From: Bedellia somnulentella | Taxonomy: Eukaryota; Arthropoda; Insecta; Lepidoptera; Bedelliidae | DNA: 64,000 nt | NCBI GenBank assembly: GCA_963576735.1 | Contig: OY755173.1 | Coordinates: 15,408,873-15,472,872 of the forward strand | Direction: 5' to 3' | In this document: one piece after another, positions 29,841 through 42,399 of the stretch | Numbering within the stretch: position 1 is the stretch's first letter | Layout of the letters: each line of letters opens with the position of its first letter | Translations under genes and position numbers: made by a program | The notes under the pieces: model-generated | What the model was told of the DNA's origin: nothing | Seen by the model: the letters and a program-made list of their open reading frames with translations, nothing else | Database searches by the model: none

Positions 29841-31449
29841 ACCTAAGGAAATCGCACGAGTCTCACTTCAGACGATGAGGTCACCTTTGCATTGGATTAT
29901 ATGAATCTGGTTGTGTCCAACTTTGTTTAAACTAAGGAGATTTAAGTTACATTTGATTCAAGAGCACGCCTTTTTAATAAAATGATATCATATGCATTGA
30001 ATTTAGTTTTTTTTGCCAACTTTTCTGTGCAAAAAAATAAGATATTGACAGATGATTTTGTGATTGTGTTGTGACATTCACGTATGTTGGTTTAGTACTT
30101 TGAGTATTGGATGGGGTATTGGTTTTGGCTTGTCATTGTCATTTTAATGGCGTTTGTATGAACCGTTCGATCTCTTTTGAAAAATTGTGAAAGAAAAGAA
30201 ACCTTTACGGTTTGTTTAGATTTGTTACATTTAGTTTGTTCCCTCATGGTTTCGTCCCTCAATAAATGAAATATAATAGTCTCTTATACCATGCGTATAC
30301 CATTCGTGTGCAGTCGTAGGCACATAAATGACAAATATGACAACCAACAATGTGACAATGACAACTTCAACTTCATAGCGTACCTAGGTACTGAACTGAC
30401 TGACTGACTGCAGGCATCTGCGTGCGGCAGTGTGACCATTTGTGGCAGATTTCTGCCATTTTGGCAGATTTAGACCCGAAATTTAAGCTGTGGCATATTA
30501 TGCTGACGATTTCAAAATCTGGCAGATTTTGGCAGATATCAAAGGTTTTGATAAAATCATACTAATTTTAAATAAAATTGCATGAAAATAAATAATTTAA
30601 GTAAGATAATTAGAAAATATTTACTAGAAAATTAATTCCAAATCTGGCAACCTTTGTTTCTGTTCCTACGTCTTTGTTGATACCCAACCCAGATTACACG
30701 GGGATTTCCCGCTTGATCTGTTGATACATAGATATTGTCATTTTATTATGGTCTTTAAGTGATAACTCATAGGGTTCAAATGGTTATATCCTTTCTTGAT
30801 TGGGTTCTCAATTATCTTTATATTGTTTTTAATTTATTTCATTCTCTTACGGAGCTTAGCGCGTTTGTGAAGTGCAGTTCTGGAATATAGGAACACGGAG
30901 ACTGCGCCTCCTTTAAACCAAGCAAGGAAATCCTAAAAAGTATGTCGGTAAAATCCATGTACAAAGAAAATGAAGACGATAATTTTGAAGCCAATGTTGA
31001 TTAGGTGTATGGTTTTTCTGTAAGGTTAAAGTCGTCAATTAAAAAAATATCAAAATACGTTGTTTTTTTGTATTTATTTTTGTGTTGGCATATTTTTGGC
31101 ATTTTGTAACGTCGAGGGTGGCAGATTCTGGCAGATTTTTGGGCCCGTGTGTGGCAGATTAGCCATTTTTGAGATGGTCACACTGGCGTGCGGGGCGGGT
31201 GGAGTGTTTCCGACTTTTGACAAAATTATCGTCCGTCAGTGTACTTTACCAACGAAAGGTACCTAAAGTTGGAGCAAAGAAAGAAATGTTATACGAGCGA
31301 CAACATAAATAGAGAAGATTGAGATTAGTTAGAGTAGGAAGAGGTATGTGATGTAAGTGAATAACTTGTGTTTGGTGTTTAGTTGACAAAAAGTGGAACG
31401 CGTTGTTTTGGATTCTGTGCTAACTAAAAACCGTTGTTTTGTGATCGCG
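29841..31449. promoter_or_regulatory. Divergent intergenic region between Orai and ERK
   Basis: 1.6 kb separates the two start codons, so both promoters lie here. Almost half is a hAT-like insertion (30428-31185). TGACTGACTGACTG at about 30398 is a short tandem run. No TATA box is convincing. Confidence 0.6.
30428..31185. mobile_element. Non-autonomous hAT-like element
   Basis: Terminal inverted repeats CAGTGTGACCAT at both ends, 758 bp, flanked by an exact 8 bp duplication GCGTGCGG (30420-30427 and 31186-31193), the hAT hallmark. Near both ends the motif TGGCAGATT recurs (three to four times on each side, both orientations), probably transposase contact sites. No transposase frame. Confidence 0.88.
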
Positions 31450-31574
31450 ATGGCTGAAGCTAGTGCTGTTAGTAACAACCCAAACGCTGAGATCGTGAGG
31501 GGACAAGTGTTTGAAGTAGGTCCTCGTTACACCGAATTGCAATACATTGGTGAAGGCGCCTATGGGATGGTTGT
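31450..31574 (+). CDS. rl: ERK MAP kinase (rolled), first coding exon
   Basis: ATG at 31450 gives [40 protein letters not shown] and [10 protein letters not shown] is the glycine-rich ATP loop at the start of the ERK kinase domain, and the N-terminal length suits ERK1/2-type kinases. Donor GTAAGT follows in phase 2. The rest of the kinase (VAIKK lysine, HRDLKP, TEY activation loop) was not found in the remaining 32.4 kb and must lie to the right. Confidence 0.93.
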
Positions 31575-32589
31575 GTAAGTATTCCTCTGATTAAACATTG
31601 TAACCTCTATTGGCTTGTTGTCAAGTTTGTTTAAAGAGGATATAAATTACGTAGTGGATGTTAGCCTTAAAGAAAAGTGAGTGAGAATTCTACAAATTAT
31701 GATTATAACCTAAACTGAAATACAACTCACTATTTCTATACTTATCTTCAATACATTTATGTATATAGTCAACTTCCTTATCAGTGTGAGTATTAACAAA
31801 TGTATGACAACACTATTTTCAGATGTTATAGCAAAAATGTGTTATTGACCTTGATATGATTAATATTCACAGCACAGGCTATAAATATAATATATATAAT
31901 GAGTATAATATAATATATACTCATTATTCTATTACATAGTTTTTATTTTATTCTATTATTATAGTTTTCAAATCATTCAAATCATTGTACTGCAATAAGT
32001 TTGGAACTATTGAAAGTTACTTAAATTTTCACAGTACATTTGGTAAAATACAAAACTTTATAGAAGATATTAATTTATTGAAATGGTATTAATATATTAT
32101 ACAAATTAAAAAATATAAACCTAGACTTAACAATTGGTAAGTTGTGCTAGTTTATCTAAGATGATTTACCAAATTCAGTATCATGCGAGGAACATTGGTT
32201 TTCTTATAGATCTTGTCTGTTGAATATTGTAATGCCATATATTCAGAGCTTTGTACAAGAAAGCATACATTGTGCTCTTTTAAGCTAGATAATTATAGTT
32301 ATGAAAGCACCACTCCACCTATACAGTAAGATAGCAATGGTCGACACAATGTGGTATAAATAAATTAGTCAGCTAGATTGCTAACTCTTTTTGATAGCTT
32401 ATCTAAATGACTATTCTATTTCCTTGTAAATGTTAAATAGCCATTGATAGGTTGTGCCTACTTCAATGTATTACCTTATTCAATTCCATGATAATGCAAC
32501 TGTAGAATTTATTTTTTATTTTTCTTGATACAACAGTTTTTTTATACCCAATTACTGCCTGAGTTATGCCTAAACCAATATATCTTAAT

Positions 32590-32845
32590 TAACTTATATG
32601 AGAGGTGAATTTATCATGGTTATTAACAGTAAGGGAAAACATTGAGAGGCACATAGCTTACACAAGTTGTACATAGTCCTGTGTAAGTGTTTTCATATGA
32701 AAAACTGAGATAGGCATGGCCGCTATAACATGAGTGCACTATCCAAGCAAAATATGGACACTTTTATTATTGGGTGCCATAAGGGTCACTTAATGTTCCA
32801 AAGTATTTGTATTTCTGCCACTCCTTTGGGGATATATGTTGTAAA
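32590..32845 (+). repeat. Family B SINE, headless and decayed
   Basis: GTGAATTTATCATGGTTATT, AACTGAGATAGGCATGG, CATGAGTGCACTATCCAAGC and CCACTCCTTTGGGGATAT follow the SINE B body. Confidence 0.7.
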
Positions 32846-32924
32846 AATTTGAGTTTTGTATGATAATTCAATCGCATAGTGATATCATAGCCCTCTCCAT
32901 TTGCCCTTTGGTGACTTTGAGCCT

Positions 32925-33070
32925 TCCTATGAGACCCATTTTAAGAGGCTTTATTCATAATTTGGTGAATGTTGTCGGAAGCTTATGGATGAAGGCATTC
33001 CAGGACCTGCCGTTGTGATAATTGAGGCCTATTTCCAGCAGTTGTTGTCTATTTGCTGATAATGATTCCA
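32925..33070 (+). repeat. LINE 3' end relic
   Basis: TTGGTGAATGTTGTCGGAAG, TTATGGATGAAGGCATTCC, then CAGCAGTTG parallel the block at 11390-11500 (LVKFVGNRWMRA); heavily decayed. Confidence 0.5.
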
Positions 33071-33429
33071 TTTAAGAAAACAGGTGTCAGTTAAGGCTAA
33101 TAATAATATTTTACTACTTATAGAGTGTTTTATTAGAGACAAGAGAGAATCATATATTTACTTACGTTGTGTGAGCATATTAGTTAAATATTATGTTCAT
33201 GAAAACCTCATATAATATTAAATATTAATTATGTTTGTGTAAAAGTGTATGAGTGTGTTATTATTTTTGTTTTCATCAAAGAACGGAGAGGAGCTTTTCG
33301 ATACCATAGTTAGACATTCCGAGAGTTCATTTTAATTTTTTACAGTTTCAGAATAAATTTTAATTAAAATAAGTAACTAGAAACTAAATACTCTACAGAA
33401 AAAATAGATATATGCTAGAATTTTCTATC

Positions 33430-33560
33430 AAACACATCTATTCACGCCATTGGTGTAGGCAGAGTCGCGCGCATCAGTCGCCCCTTTGTACGATCCTGGC
33501 AAAGTTTCGTCTACATTCATCAATCTTTTTTTTATGTACTTTTCAAATTTCCTGACTTAA
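33430..33560 (-). repeat. RTE-like LINE 3' tail, decayed
   Basis: CACGCCATTGGTGTAGGCAG, TTTGTACGATCCTGGCAAAG and CGTCTACATTCATCAATC match the family. Confidence 0.6.
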
Positions 33561-33671
33561 AATCTTATGATAACTGGGATTTTAAAAAGAAGGTATCTGC
33601 TATAATTATGGAAATCAGTTTAGATGAAGCTGAATCTTTGTTAAAAGTATTGAATTAATATTGCTCTTTAA

Positions 33672-33732
33672 TACACACACACACAAACACGCGCGCGCGC
33701 GCGCGCACAAACACGCATCTCTCTCTCTCTCT
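33672..33732. repeat. Compound microsatellite
   Basis: (AC)n, then (GC)n of about nine units, then (TC)n; the GC run could adopt Z-DNA. Confidence 0.95.
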
Positions 33733-34044
33733 TTGTGTTCGTTATTATTATTTTCTATTATTATATTATTATTTTTTTGTAGTCTAACAATCTTAAAATT
33801 AAGTAAAATGTACAATTTTATTACCAAGATCTCTTTTTGTAAACAATTAATAAGTAAGCTTTTTTTGGTAGTTTTTGTTTTACCGATCCCTGCGATACAG
33901 GCTCCGCCTAGTGCAAGGATCATCAATAAACTATGTATCTGTAATTTTTTGTGTGTTAATAAACTGTTTTTTTATTGTTTTTTTTATTCGTCAAACTAAG
34001 GAGCACATTTAAATAGAGAGTAGAGATAATATGATATCACATTC

Positions 34045-34130
34045 ATATAATACCCATGAATTCCCATTACGTTTTGCCGAGACTATGGATCGCCAATTCG
34101 CCACTTTATACGATCCTAGCAAATCTTATG
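34045..34130 (-). repeat. RTE-like LINE 3' tail fragment
   Basis: ATGAATTCCCATTACG, TATGGATCGCCAATTCGCC and TATACGATCCTAGCAAA; tail lost. Confidence 0.5.
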
Positions 34131-34829
34131 AGCCTTTTAAATAAGCCTTAGTACATTGTCAAATGCCATTACTAAAACTTGAATGCTCATAAAACATAGT
34201 AACAATGTAATTTTAGCTAGTTCCGTGAAAATAAGGCCACAAAGAGCGGTTTCGTAACTTGATCGCGGTCTGACAGCCAAAGGATGAGTCTGCTTGACAG
34301 GATATCATTATTCTTCCTTTGGTTATACTTGGCCGCTAGAAACCCCTTCATTCACGTTTCGCTGATACTAATAAGCACAAATGTGGTTAATAAAAAGTAC
34401 ACGAAGAATAAACATTTGCAATACAATTTTAACAATATTGTTTATAATCCTTTTTTATTTGCTAGCTATCACGCGGGTTTAATTTCCCTGTAATAAAAGT
34501 AGCTCTAAACGCATAGTAAGTAGCCGAGCAATCGCTGCAAGCTCTCCCACTATCACCAACGGTCAGTGTAGGGGGCAGCACCGGGCCGTCGCCGCAGCGC
34601 CAAACTACTATCCGTATCTGTACTTACTAAAGATATTCTCATTTCTGAACATAAAAACTTGGTATATTTGTTTCATGATTCTTATGAACAATTAAAAAGG
34701 ATTTTTTGGAACTCAACCCCTAACGGGTTGATATAGTAAATGAAAGTTAATATAGAGTTTTTTTACATTTTATAATAAAACTTGGTGCGATTGAATTTAT
34801 GAAATCCATCTATCAATCATTCATGAATA

Positions 34830-35010
34830 TATGCTAACAACCATAAATTCCATAAAAGGGTAGCCATAGCTTCGGAGATACTAATTCTTCATCCAATTTT
34901 GGAAATATATTGATAAAAGATAGGTTAATAAAGGTTGTTAGTGATGGGTCACAAACTGCATCGCCCAACAATCACTTAAAAAGCCTCAATGTCCTTTATG
35001 TCATTACCAA
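34830..35010 (-). repeat. Family A repeat, decayed
   Basis: CCATAAATTCCATAAAAGGG, TAGCCATAGC, GGTTGTTAGTGATGGGTC and TGCATCGCCCAACAATC. Confidence 0.65.
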
Positions 35011-35039
35011 CGCCCGCGGGATTATAAACATAAAAAACA

Positions 35040-35136
35040 GAAGTTTAGATAGTGTTTCGGTATTTTGGTATTATGTAAACTGGATGCAAAAAATGAAGTC
35101 CACGCGGACGAAGTCGCGGGGCAAAAAGCTAGTATG
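35040..35136 (+). mobile_element. Helitron-like 3' end
   Basis: CCACGCGGACGAAGTCGCGG is a GC hairpin followed by CAAAAAGCTAGT, i.e. hairpin plus CTAG and T. The 5' end of this element was not found. Confidence 0.6.
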
Positions 35137-35189
35137 TAATAAGATATTGTATTAAGCCGATGTTAAGGTTATTTTCTTATACATATATC

Positions 35190-35395
35190 TTTAAAGAAAT
35201 ATACCCATGGCTATATATCTTAAACGGGGTAGGGGCAGAGCTTCAGAATTAAGAGGTCCGTAGCCACTTTTAGAAGTTGGCCAGGGATGGGTCTCCAGCC
35301 ACATGCTTATCTATCACTAAAAAGCCCCAAATTCCTAATTCGCTTTAAGAATCAAAAGGAAGAAAGGTTAGTGCTAAGCCGACACTCTTGTCGGA
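35190..35395 (-). repeat. Family A repeat, decayed
   Basis: Order of blocks kept (GGCTATATATCTTAAACGGG, GATGGGTCTCCAGCCAC, AAAAAGCCCC, GTGCTAAGCCGACACTC); tail degraded. Confidence 0.65.
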
Positions 35396-35544
35396 ACTCT
35401 TGGATATAAAAACCTAATCTAAAGGACGACATCCCTGGTCCGGGGAATCAATAAAGCATGCTATTTTCTATGGACTGTATAAAAGCAAAACTTCTGTGTC
35501 AGAAATCGGTGGATATTATGGCGTCTGAGTTCTATACGTTATTA

Positions 35545-35665
35545 TTAATACTCACGCCCTTTATGCACATTGGGATAGTCAGAAACCATAGATCGCTACT
35601 TTGCATGATCTTGACAAACTTGGCGATAAGCGTTTCTTCCATTCATCATACTTCATCCTTCAATT
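35545..35665 (-). repeat. RTE-like LINE 3' tail, decayed
   Basis: ATACTCACGCCCTTTATGC, CATTGGGATAGTC, CATAGATCGCTACTTTGC. Confidence 0.6.
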
Positions 35666-37564
35666 TAAAAAAAATGTTGTTTTTTTTATTTCTGTCTACC
35701 AAAATAACGTTTTTAAGCTGAAAATCTAAAAGGATAAAAAAAAGGTTTTATTAATTTGATGTTTTGCATATCACTATCATGGAGATCTCTGCTGGCCTCT
35801 GGGTTGGACTTTTTTCATGATTTTTGACTTTATTTGATGATTTCTGGCGAAAAGTGCGGCCAGCTTAGTTTTCTTATCTCAAATAATACTATTCCTTCTT
35901 ATTCCAAAAGCTAAAAAAGTCAAAGAGCTATAAGAGCTCAGACGTATCATCATTAATCTGCTCTGTTAAAAGAAATCCTTACATTTACATTTCAATGAAT
36001 GAATTCTTCATTTTTACGATAAACATCGTTCTGGTAAAGAAAATTTTCCAGGTATAAATGCGTAAGATATTTGGGTGAATATTTTATAACCGGCCAAAAC
36101 CGGGCCCGGGGGATTTTTCTTATTTATTTCTAAGTAATGTTTGTAATAACATTAAAAACCGGAAATCAGTTTAATATTCTACTTGCGCACCAAATTTCGG
36201 AGCTTTTTACAGGATTCTAATTAAGTGAAAACTTCAAAAATAAGGGTAAATAGTCATTTTCCTGTCAGGGGACATTACTTGGTTCTCATCTTTACGCCAA
36301 CAAAATAATTAATATGAATATAAATATTATATTTGCGTTTAAACATTCTGGTGACAAAATATGTCATCTTGATTCATGAGTATTTTTTTATATAGTGCGT
36401 AAACACATTCCAGTTTTTTTTAAAAAAAAGTTCTGGCGACACTCATGCGCGTCATTATCCTGTGTAAAGTTTGTTTGAACTTGAATCTTTATAAGCAAAA
36501 TGACGGTGAGCATGCCATAGTGCATGGTATAGGTGCTACTTTACTGACCTCCGCCACACTTACAAGTTTCGCGTTTTCGTTTCCCTGATCGAAATAATCT
36601 ATCTGAACCATTTGTTTTCCTGCCGTGACCGGCATTTTAGTCATTAGTCTGTCATCAATTATTTTGATCAAAGAATAAGTTATAACATGATTATTCACAT
36701 TTTGTGGTGTTTTTACTTAAACTACCCTATGCCTTGATACATTTTCCTCATTTTTTGCATGATTTTACGAGTAAACTAAACTTTTATGTTAAAAAATCAT
36801 TTTCCTGTCGTCATTTTCCTGTCATATCCAAATCAGGAAAATGACATCCAGCCAGGATTATGACTAGTTATGGTTCTAATGAACAAGAAGAACTGCATAG
36901 TGCTACTTTTTGAATATCATCCTTTTATCCAGGGATATGGATATAATGTATTAGTGTTGTAGAACAATTAACAGTACATTTCATGGGTTTTAAGTATTGA
37001 AACAAAGATTAACCCAAAATTGCAAGTGAATACAAGTGAATGATTTAATTTAGCTATGCAGACAGTGATGCTAGCTGGTAAACACATTTGTTTTAAACTA
37101 AGGATGAATTCAAGGTTCTATACTGCGTTACCTTTCTTTCAGGGACATTATATTGCCTATAACAAACTTAAATCAATTCGCTTATTACTTTAAGAATATT
37201 AAGTTTTTCTAATATAAAGAAGAAGACTCACGAAAAACTAATACATACATTCACGATATTTTTTCCTAATGAGGGTTGGCAGATACAGCTAAAATATCAC
37301 AGTGTAAGAGATTAAAAATAGAAACACATTTAAAACTCTCACAAGTTGTAAACTCTACTACCACCATTTTGAGGATGTACAGCATGAACAATAAGAATGA
37401 GTAACAATTTATCAGATATCACAAGCATTTGCCAGAGGCTCCTGTACAAAAAATAATATCACTATCACTCCAAAAATTTAAGACTATCATGCAATAAAAA
37501 AAGTGAAAAAGGGTAATACCCCATTTAGGTACTGAATAGCAGTGCATGGTGCATTCTTTTTATT

Positions 37565-37770
37565 CTTACGCCTATTTATGGCAGCGAATGTTTGGTGTGG
37601 CATAAGAAGCTTGAAAGCAGAGTGAAAGCAATAGAGATGAAATCTTTCAGAAAAAAAAGGTTTTTGGCCCAGTAGTGAAACACAAACAGCTCATTATATA
37701 ATAATAAAAGATTATCTGATCGCGTAACAAAATGTGTGTTTCGTAAAAGGTGCAGTGTGAATAACGATTT
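37565..37770 (+). pseudogene. RTE-like LINE ORF2 fragment
   Basis: Frame IYGSECLVWHKKLESRVKAI followed by EMKSFRK, then, after a lesion, RLSDRVTKCVFRKRCSVNND, align with the C-terminal block at 19971-20402. Confidence 0.75.
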
Positions 37771-38364
37771 TCAGACAACGGCAGCAACTAGAGAAGCAGC
37801 TAAATTTAATGTCTTTTCTTTTCTTCTTCTTTCTTTCCATTTATAAGAGTAACCCAGCGAAAAAGAAAGCTTAACAAAATGAAGGTTTTTTTATAGCTTT
37901 TGCCTCTCAAAAACTAGGTGATTTCTATCCCGTTCCCAAAGCCACATTCGAAAGGGAAAACGGTTTCTTTTTAAACTGTGAAGGGTTAAGAAAACCTTAC
38001 CCTTAGATTTTCTGAAGGAGGAAATGAAGTTAAATAAATACTCCGATAAAAGAAACCTACAAGGGAAAGCGCTTGGATACAGGTACAGAATGGTTTATTT
38101 TAAATATTATGATAAATATGGAGTTTATAGCCAATGTAGATGGTAATTTTAAAACAGGATAAAAAAATGATTTAATAGAGAATTGGCTTAAAATTGCAGA
38201 TTAAAGTTTGTAGAATTAAAGGGCATGTATTAAAACACAGATGATATAGACAAATCATTGGTTGGTTAGGATCTTAGAAAGTGGAGATAGGTGTCTGCCA
38301 CCTCAATGGGAACTAATGCCACTGAATAGACTAGTAAAAGAGATACTAAGGATGTACTTACATA

Positions 38365-38500
38365 TGTATACTCACGCCATTTTTTTCCATTGGGATAGGC
38401 AGATAACTTCATTTTGAACTATCCTGGCAAACCTCCCTGTCTTTATTAACATCCATTAATCTTTTCAAACATGCTCTTATTCTCACCTGGGTATATGTAT
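38365..38500 (-). repeat. RTE-like LINE 3' tail
   Basis: TATGTATACTCACGCC, TTCCATTGGGATAGGCAG, CTATCCTGGCAAACCTC and AACATGCTCTTATTC. Confidence 0.7.
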
Positions 38501-40859
38501 GTAAATAACAGCTAAAGAAAATACAAAAGGCATTCAGAAACATAAACAAGTGACTAAATGTCACTCCGTGGAATATAATAAAGTCCTACTCAGAAAATAA
38601 ATAAGAAATCATTTTTTGAGGAGACCATGTTTTTTTATATATTATTCAAACGGGAACTGAATTGAGAGTATTGCTTACTTGTAATAAGTCAAGAATAAGC
38701 CTTAACAAAGTTTTATCGTACTTATAGTATAATGATATGAAAAACAGGAAAAACATGAATGAATTACATGATTATTCGTTCATTAATCATTTTCCTGTGG
38801 GACCTGTCATTTTCCTGTATACAGATTTTTTAAATTTGCTTATAAAAGGCAAATTTTCCATTAAACTTGCGGGTCTCAAACATATTTATATCCGCAAATA
38901 TATGCTCAATCTAAACATAGTCATTAATTGTAATAAAGTAATAAATTTTTTTTTTTAAAAACTGATCTGAATTTGCCCAGTTATAAAATATTCACCCATT
39001 TGTAGCTGTAATCATCCCCAATTTGTAAGGCTGTCAGACCGCCGAAATCTGTTATGTATACCTTACTTAGCTCGCCAAATATTCATAGCTAACAATTTTG
39101 CTTTTAACACGTACTTACTGCCTTTATGAAATATAAATCCGTGTTGTAAATCTCGTGTACCATCCAATTGTAACAAATCTTAAACCGTAGCGTTTATATA
39201 TATGTTACGGCAATATGCTTTGGGCGGGTTTTTCGTGCTTTTTTAGGTGTGTTTAATAACGATGGAGAAAATATATGTATAGCCATCGCTTGTTGTGTTT
39301 TTGTTACCATATATATTTTTCTTTTTCAAGTTCTACCTTGTTATATTTTGGGTACTTTGTACCGTGGCAATAATAATTTCAAACTTTTTTATTTTTATAA
39401 TTATCTTTTGAGTCTAAAGCCATACACTGTGGGTATAGCTTTTGACTTGGTATGGGAATAAAAACTTAACACTTACTTAACGCTTACTGCGGTCCCTGGC
39501 CGCAGTCAAACCTCAACAGCTATCTCTAAATGAGATTTTTTGACACAAATATAATTTTCGAAGCTGTAACGACACAACTCGCAAAGTTTTCGTCTTTAGT
39601 ATCCATTAAAAGAGAAGAGTTTGTTTTAACTTAAATTATGTTTGCTTGAACTTTGCTGGTGTTTGACGCAGAAGTTAGTGTGCGTCTCCGTGATTTTTGC
39701 CTTTTTGTTTGAAATGTGATTACGCTATTATTTAAATGATGATATCAAGAAGTAGCACAGTTATTATTTATGATAATAAAAGGTAATTCTTCAGTCCTGC
39801 GGTAGTGCGTGAGTGTGCTCGAGTAAGCCCAACAGTTTTAAACCTTATTAAATCTAAAATCATATAAAATTTAACTGCACGATGTAGGAATGGTATAGTG
39901 ATGACATGTGTGATATTGACTGGCAATGTGTCGCACGAAATATGTCTAATTTTGCGCTGTCAGCAATATCATGAAGTGCGCATCATTTTACACTGACACC
40001 GCGTTGCTACATTCCAAATCAAACAATAAAATAAATATAAAGTTTTTAAGTCCATAAGAGTTCAGCGAAGAATAAAAATATAATTCGTTGGACAGAAATC
40101 CAAATAAAATGATACTCTCTTTACCAAAACCGAAGGTTCAAAATAAATCAAATTCCTAAAATGCCACACTCTGGATACATCAGAAAAACGATGTTGAAAC
40201 GAGAATTCCGACAAGTTAAAACCAATGAATTGGAAGAAGATCACATGCTATTTCATTTTAAATATCAAGCAGCCGTTTAAGATTTATTATTAAGAATGTC
40301 GTTTCGCTAAGTTGTAACTCAAAGTGCATCGTGTGGTTTGTTAAAGTAAAAATTATAATAAAACTTGTCAAGTTGAAGCACATGTGTTTTCTAAAACAAT
40401 GCACTTGAGACTCGGTTTCCAGAAGATCGGGTTCCTAAATTGCCAACTCCACCGATGTTCAACGCCCATACAACAGACAGTTTATTTACCGGTTCATTTC
40501 ATTCCCTTATATTAGAAATTTTTAATGGGGTCGAGTGATTAAATGGACACAGTTCATATATTTGTCTGTTTGCACTAAGTATAAATACCGAACTTGACAC
40601 GCTAAAAAAATAATAATCTGCTGAATGTTATTATTTTAAAAGATAAATTATCAAAAACGAAACCAAAGATATTAACTAATCAATTAAGCAAATAAAAATT
40701 TTCGACACCAGCTATTTATCAAAAGATATATGTCAAAAACATAGAATGGCGATATCTAATATCTGCTTACCCTGCCTCATTTGCAACTGATTTCATTAAT
40801 ATTATTATAGGCACCGAATAAAACGTTATTTTTGTATCGGTGACGTTATTTTTCCAGTC

Positions 40860-40910
40860 AGCCGAGTTCTGCATTCGGAGGTCACGGGTTCGATTCCCAC
40901 AAAAGGGAAT
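40860..40910 (+). repeat. tRNA-like T-arm remnant
   Basis: GGTCACGGGTTCGATTCCCAC contains a perfect B box, but no A box or acceptor pairing is present upstream. Likely a SINE head relic. Confidence 0.45.
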
Positions 40911-42341
40911 CATTTTTATGATGAATAGTGAACTCTGGAAAACTCTTGGTTGTCATTTATATGCGTGTATTGTATATAAAATATAAGTTTTATTGTCGAG
41001 TTAGTATCCCATGGGGAAACAAAAAGTACACTAAGAACTACAAAATAACAATTTAAAATACGATTATGATATAGTTTGTTACATGTACTGTTTAGGGGCT
41101 CAAATGATCTGAACGCTATGTCGTTCTATATTTATATTTTATTCTAACTTGAAGTGACTTAATAAGAAAACCTAACTAACTACCTACAAACGTTTACGAA
41201 TTTCGCGAACTCATTAAAACTTCCCTCTCAACTCTGGGTGTCTGGATGTCAAAGTTATCGGTCCGGTATAAATCCTAGTAGGAATCGATACCAAGGCTAT
41301 ATATCTCAGTAGAGTGATGTTGAGAGATAATCTGCGGTTAGCACTTGATCGCAAAGAGGTCGTGTATCACTGTCGGGTGTGGCTTTTCCGGTAGGTTTGA
41401 CACAATGTCGTGACACTGGCGGCCAAGGCCTGCGCGTTGTTTTCGGGCCACGTTGTTGAAGCGAGAGACAGTTCGGTTGATCAACGAAATTTGCCCCTCA
41501 TCAACGTGTAATTACACATTTTTGGAATCAAAATTATTTAAACCTTTTCTTTGTCTCTTTTTAAACTGCTTTTTTAAGGCAAATGGTTATGGAGTAAACT
41601 ACAGTAATCTAGTTTGGGAAACAATACACTATTATGTATATTTAACTACATGATTGATCATGTTTTTGAAACCAAATAGTATTATTTTCATTTATGAACC
41701 TATAAGGTAGGTTCTACAAACACCAGGTGACAAAAAAAACCAGTACATCTGTCGCAATGTTGCTTCATGTTTAAAAACACACCGCATTCTTATAGAGAGC
41801 AAGCTACATGCAATTGTATCGCAGCGAGATCGAAAGGCGTACAACAATTGATTATAATCAACTTGTTGATCACGTGGCCTATTTAACTCGACATGTCACG
41901 TTACTGACGTAGCTATGTGGCCGACCTCGACCCTTGTTGAGACGGTTCTATTAAGCCTGTTCCCATCAATATCTTTTGTTCCCATTATGTTTGTTTACTA
42001 GAGATCAGCACTGGTTTGGCACAATTAGTTAGCTATATACGTGTACACCGTGATCTGCCAGTCATATTCAATCCAGTCGTATTGGACAGATAGATAGTAA
42101 GAAATAGGAATAAAATATTTGGGTGTTAACATGCCGATAAATGCAATTAGTAAAATTAAAACAACTATTGATTTTTGGATATTTAATCGTGTGTTATTAC
42201 ATGGTTTTTTAAAGCCCGACGTTTTGAGAACTTTTAAGTTATCATGGTCACGGGATGACTGAGGCGTTATTCGTCATTCATTTCATTATACAGCACTATA
42301 AAATTATGAATACTAACTACCTTCACAAAATTCTATATAAA

Positions 42342-42399
42342 TGTCATACATGATGTACCATATCATATAACCATAATTTATGGTAAATCATGTATGACA
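42342..42399. other. 58 nt hairpin
   Basis: TGTCATACATGATGTACCA and TGGTAAATCATGTATGACA pair over nearly their whole length with a 20 nt loop. Confidence 0.7.

Larger units (their letters stand above)
36073..38997. mobile_element. 2.9 kb DNA transposon with terminal inverted repeats, unclassified
   Basis: Left end GGGTGAATATTTTATAACCG, right end complement GGGTGAATATTTTATAACTG, with ATTT flanking on both sides (36069-36072, 38998-39001), a possible 4 bp duplication. The motif CATTTTCCTGT occurs near 36255, 36800, 36810, 38789 and 38808, and inverted (CAGGAAAATG) near 36831. No recognisable transposase; a short minus-strand frame (36489-36698) is of unknown nature. It contains RTE LINE fragments at 37565-37770 and 38365-38500. 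Confidence 0.75.

Noticed and set aside
33615..33999. Overlapping open frames on both strands across the AC/GC/TC microsatellite
   Set aside because: They are products of low-complexity sequence, with HTHTHKHARARA-like translations and no domain.
36489..36698. Possible transposase remnant in the 2.9 kb element
   Set aside because: No transposase motif visible; mentioned only within the element entry.
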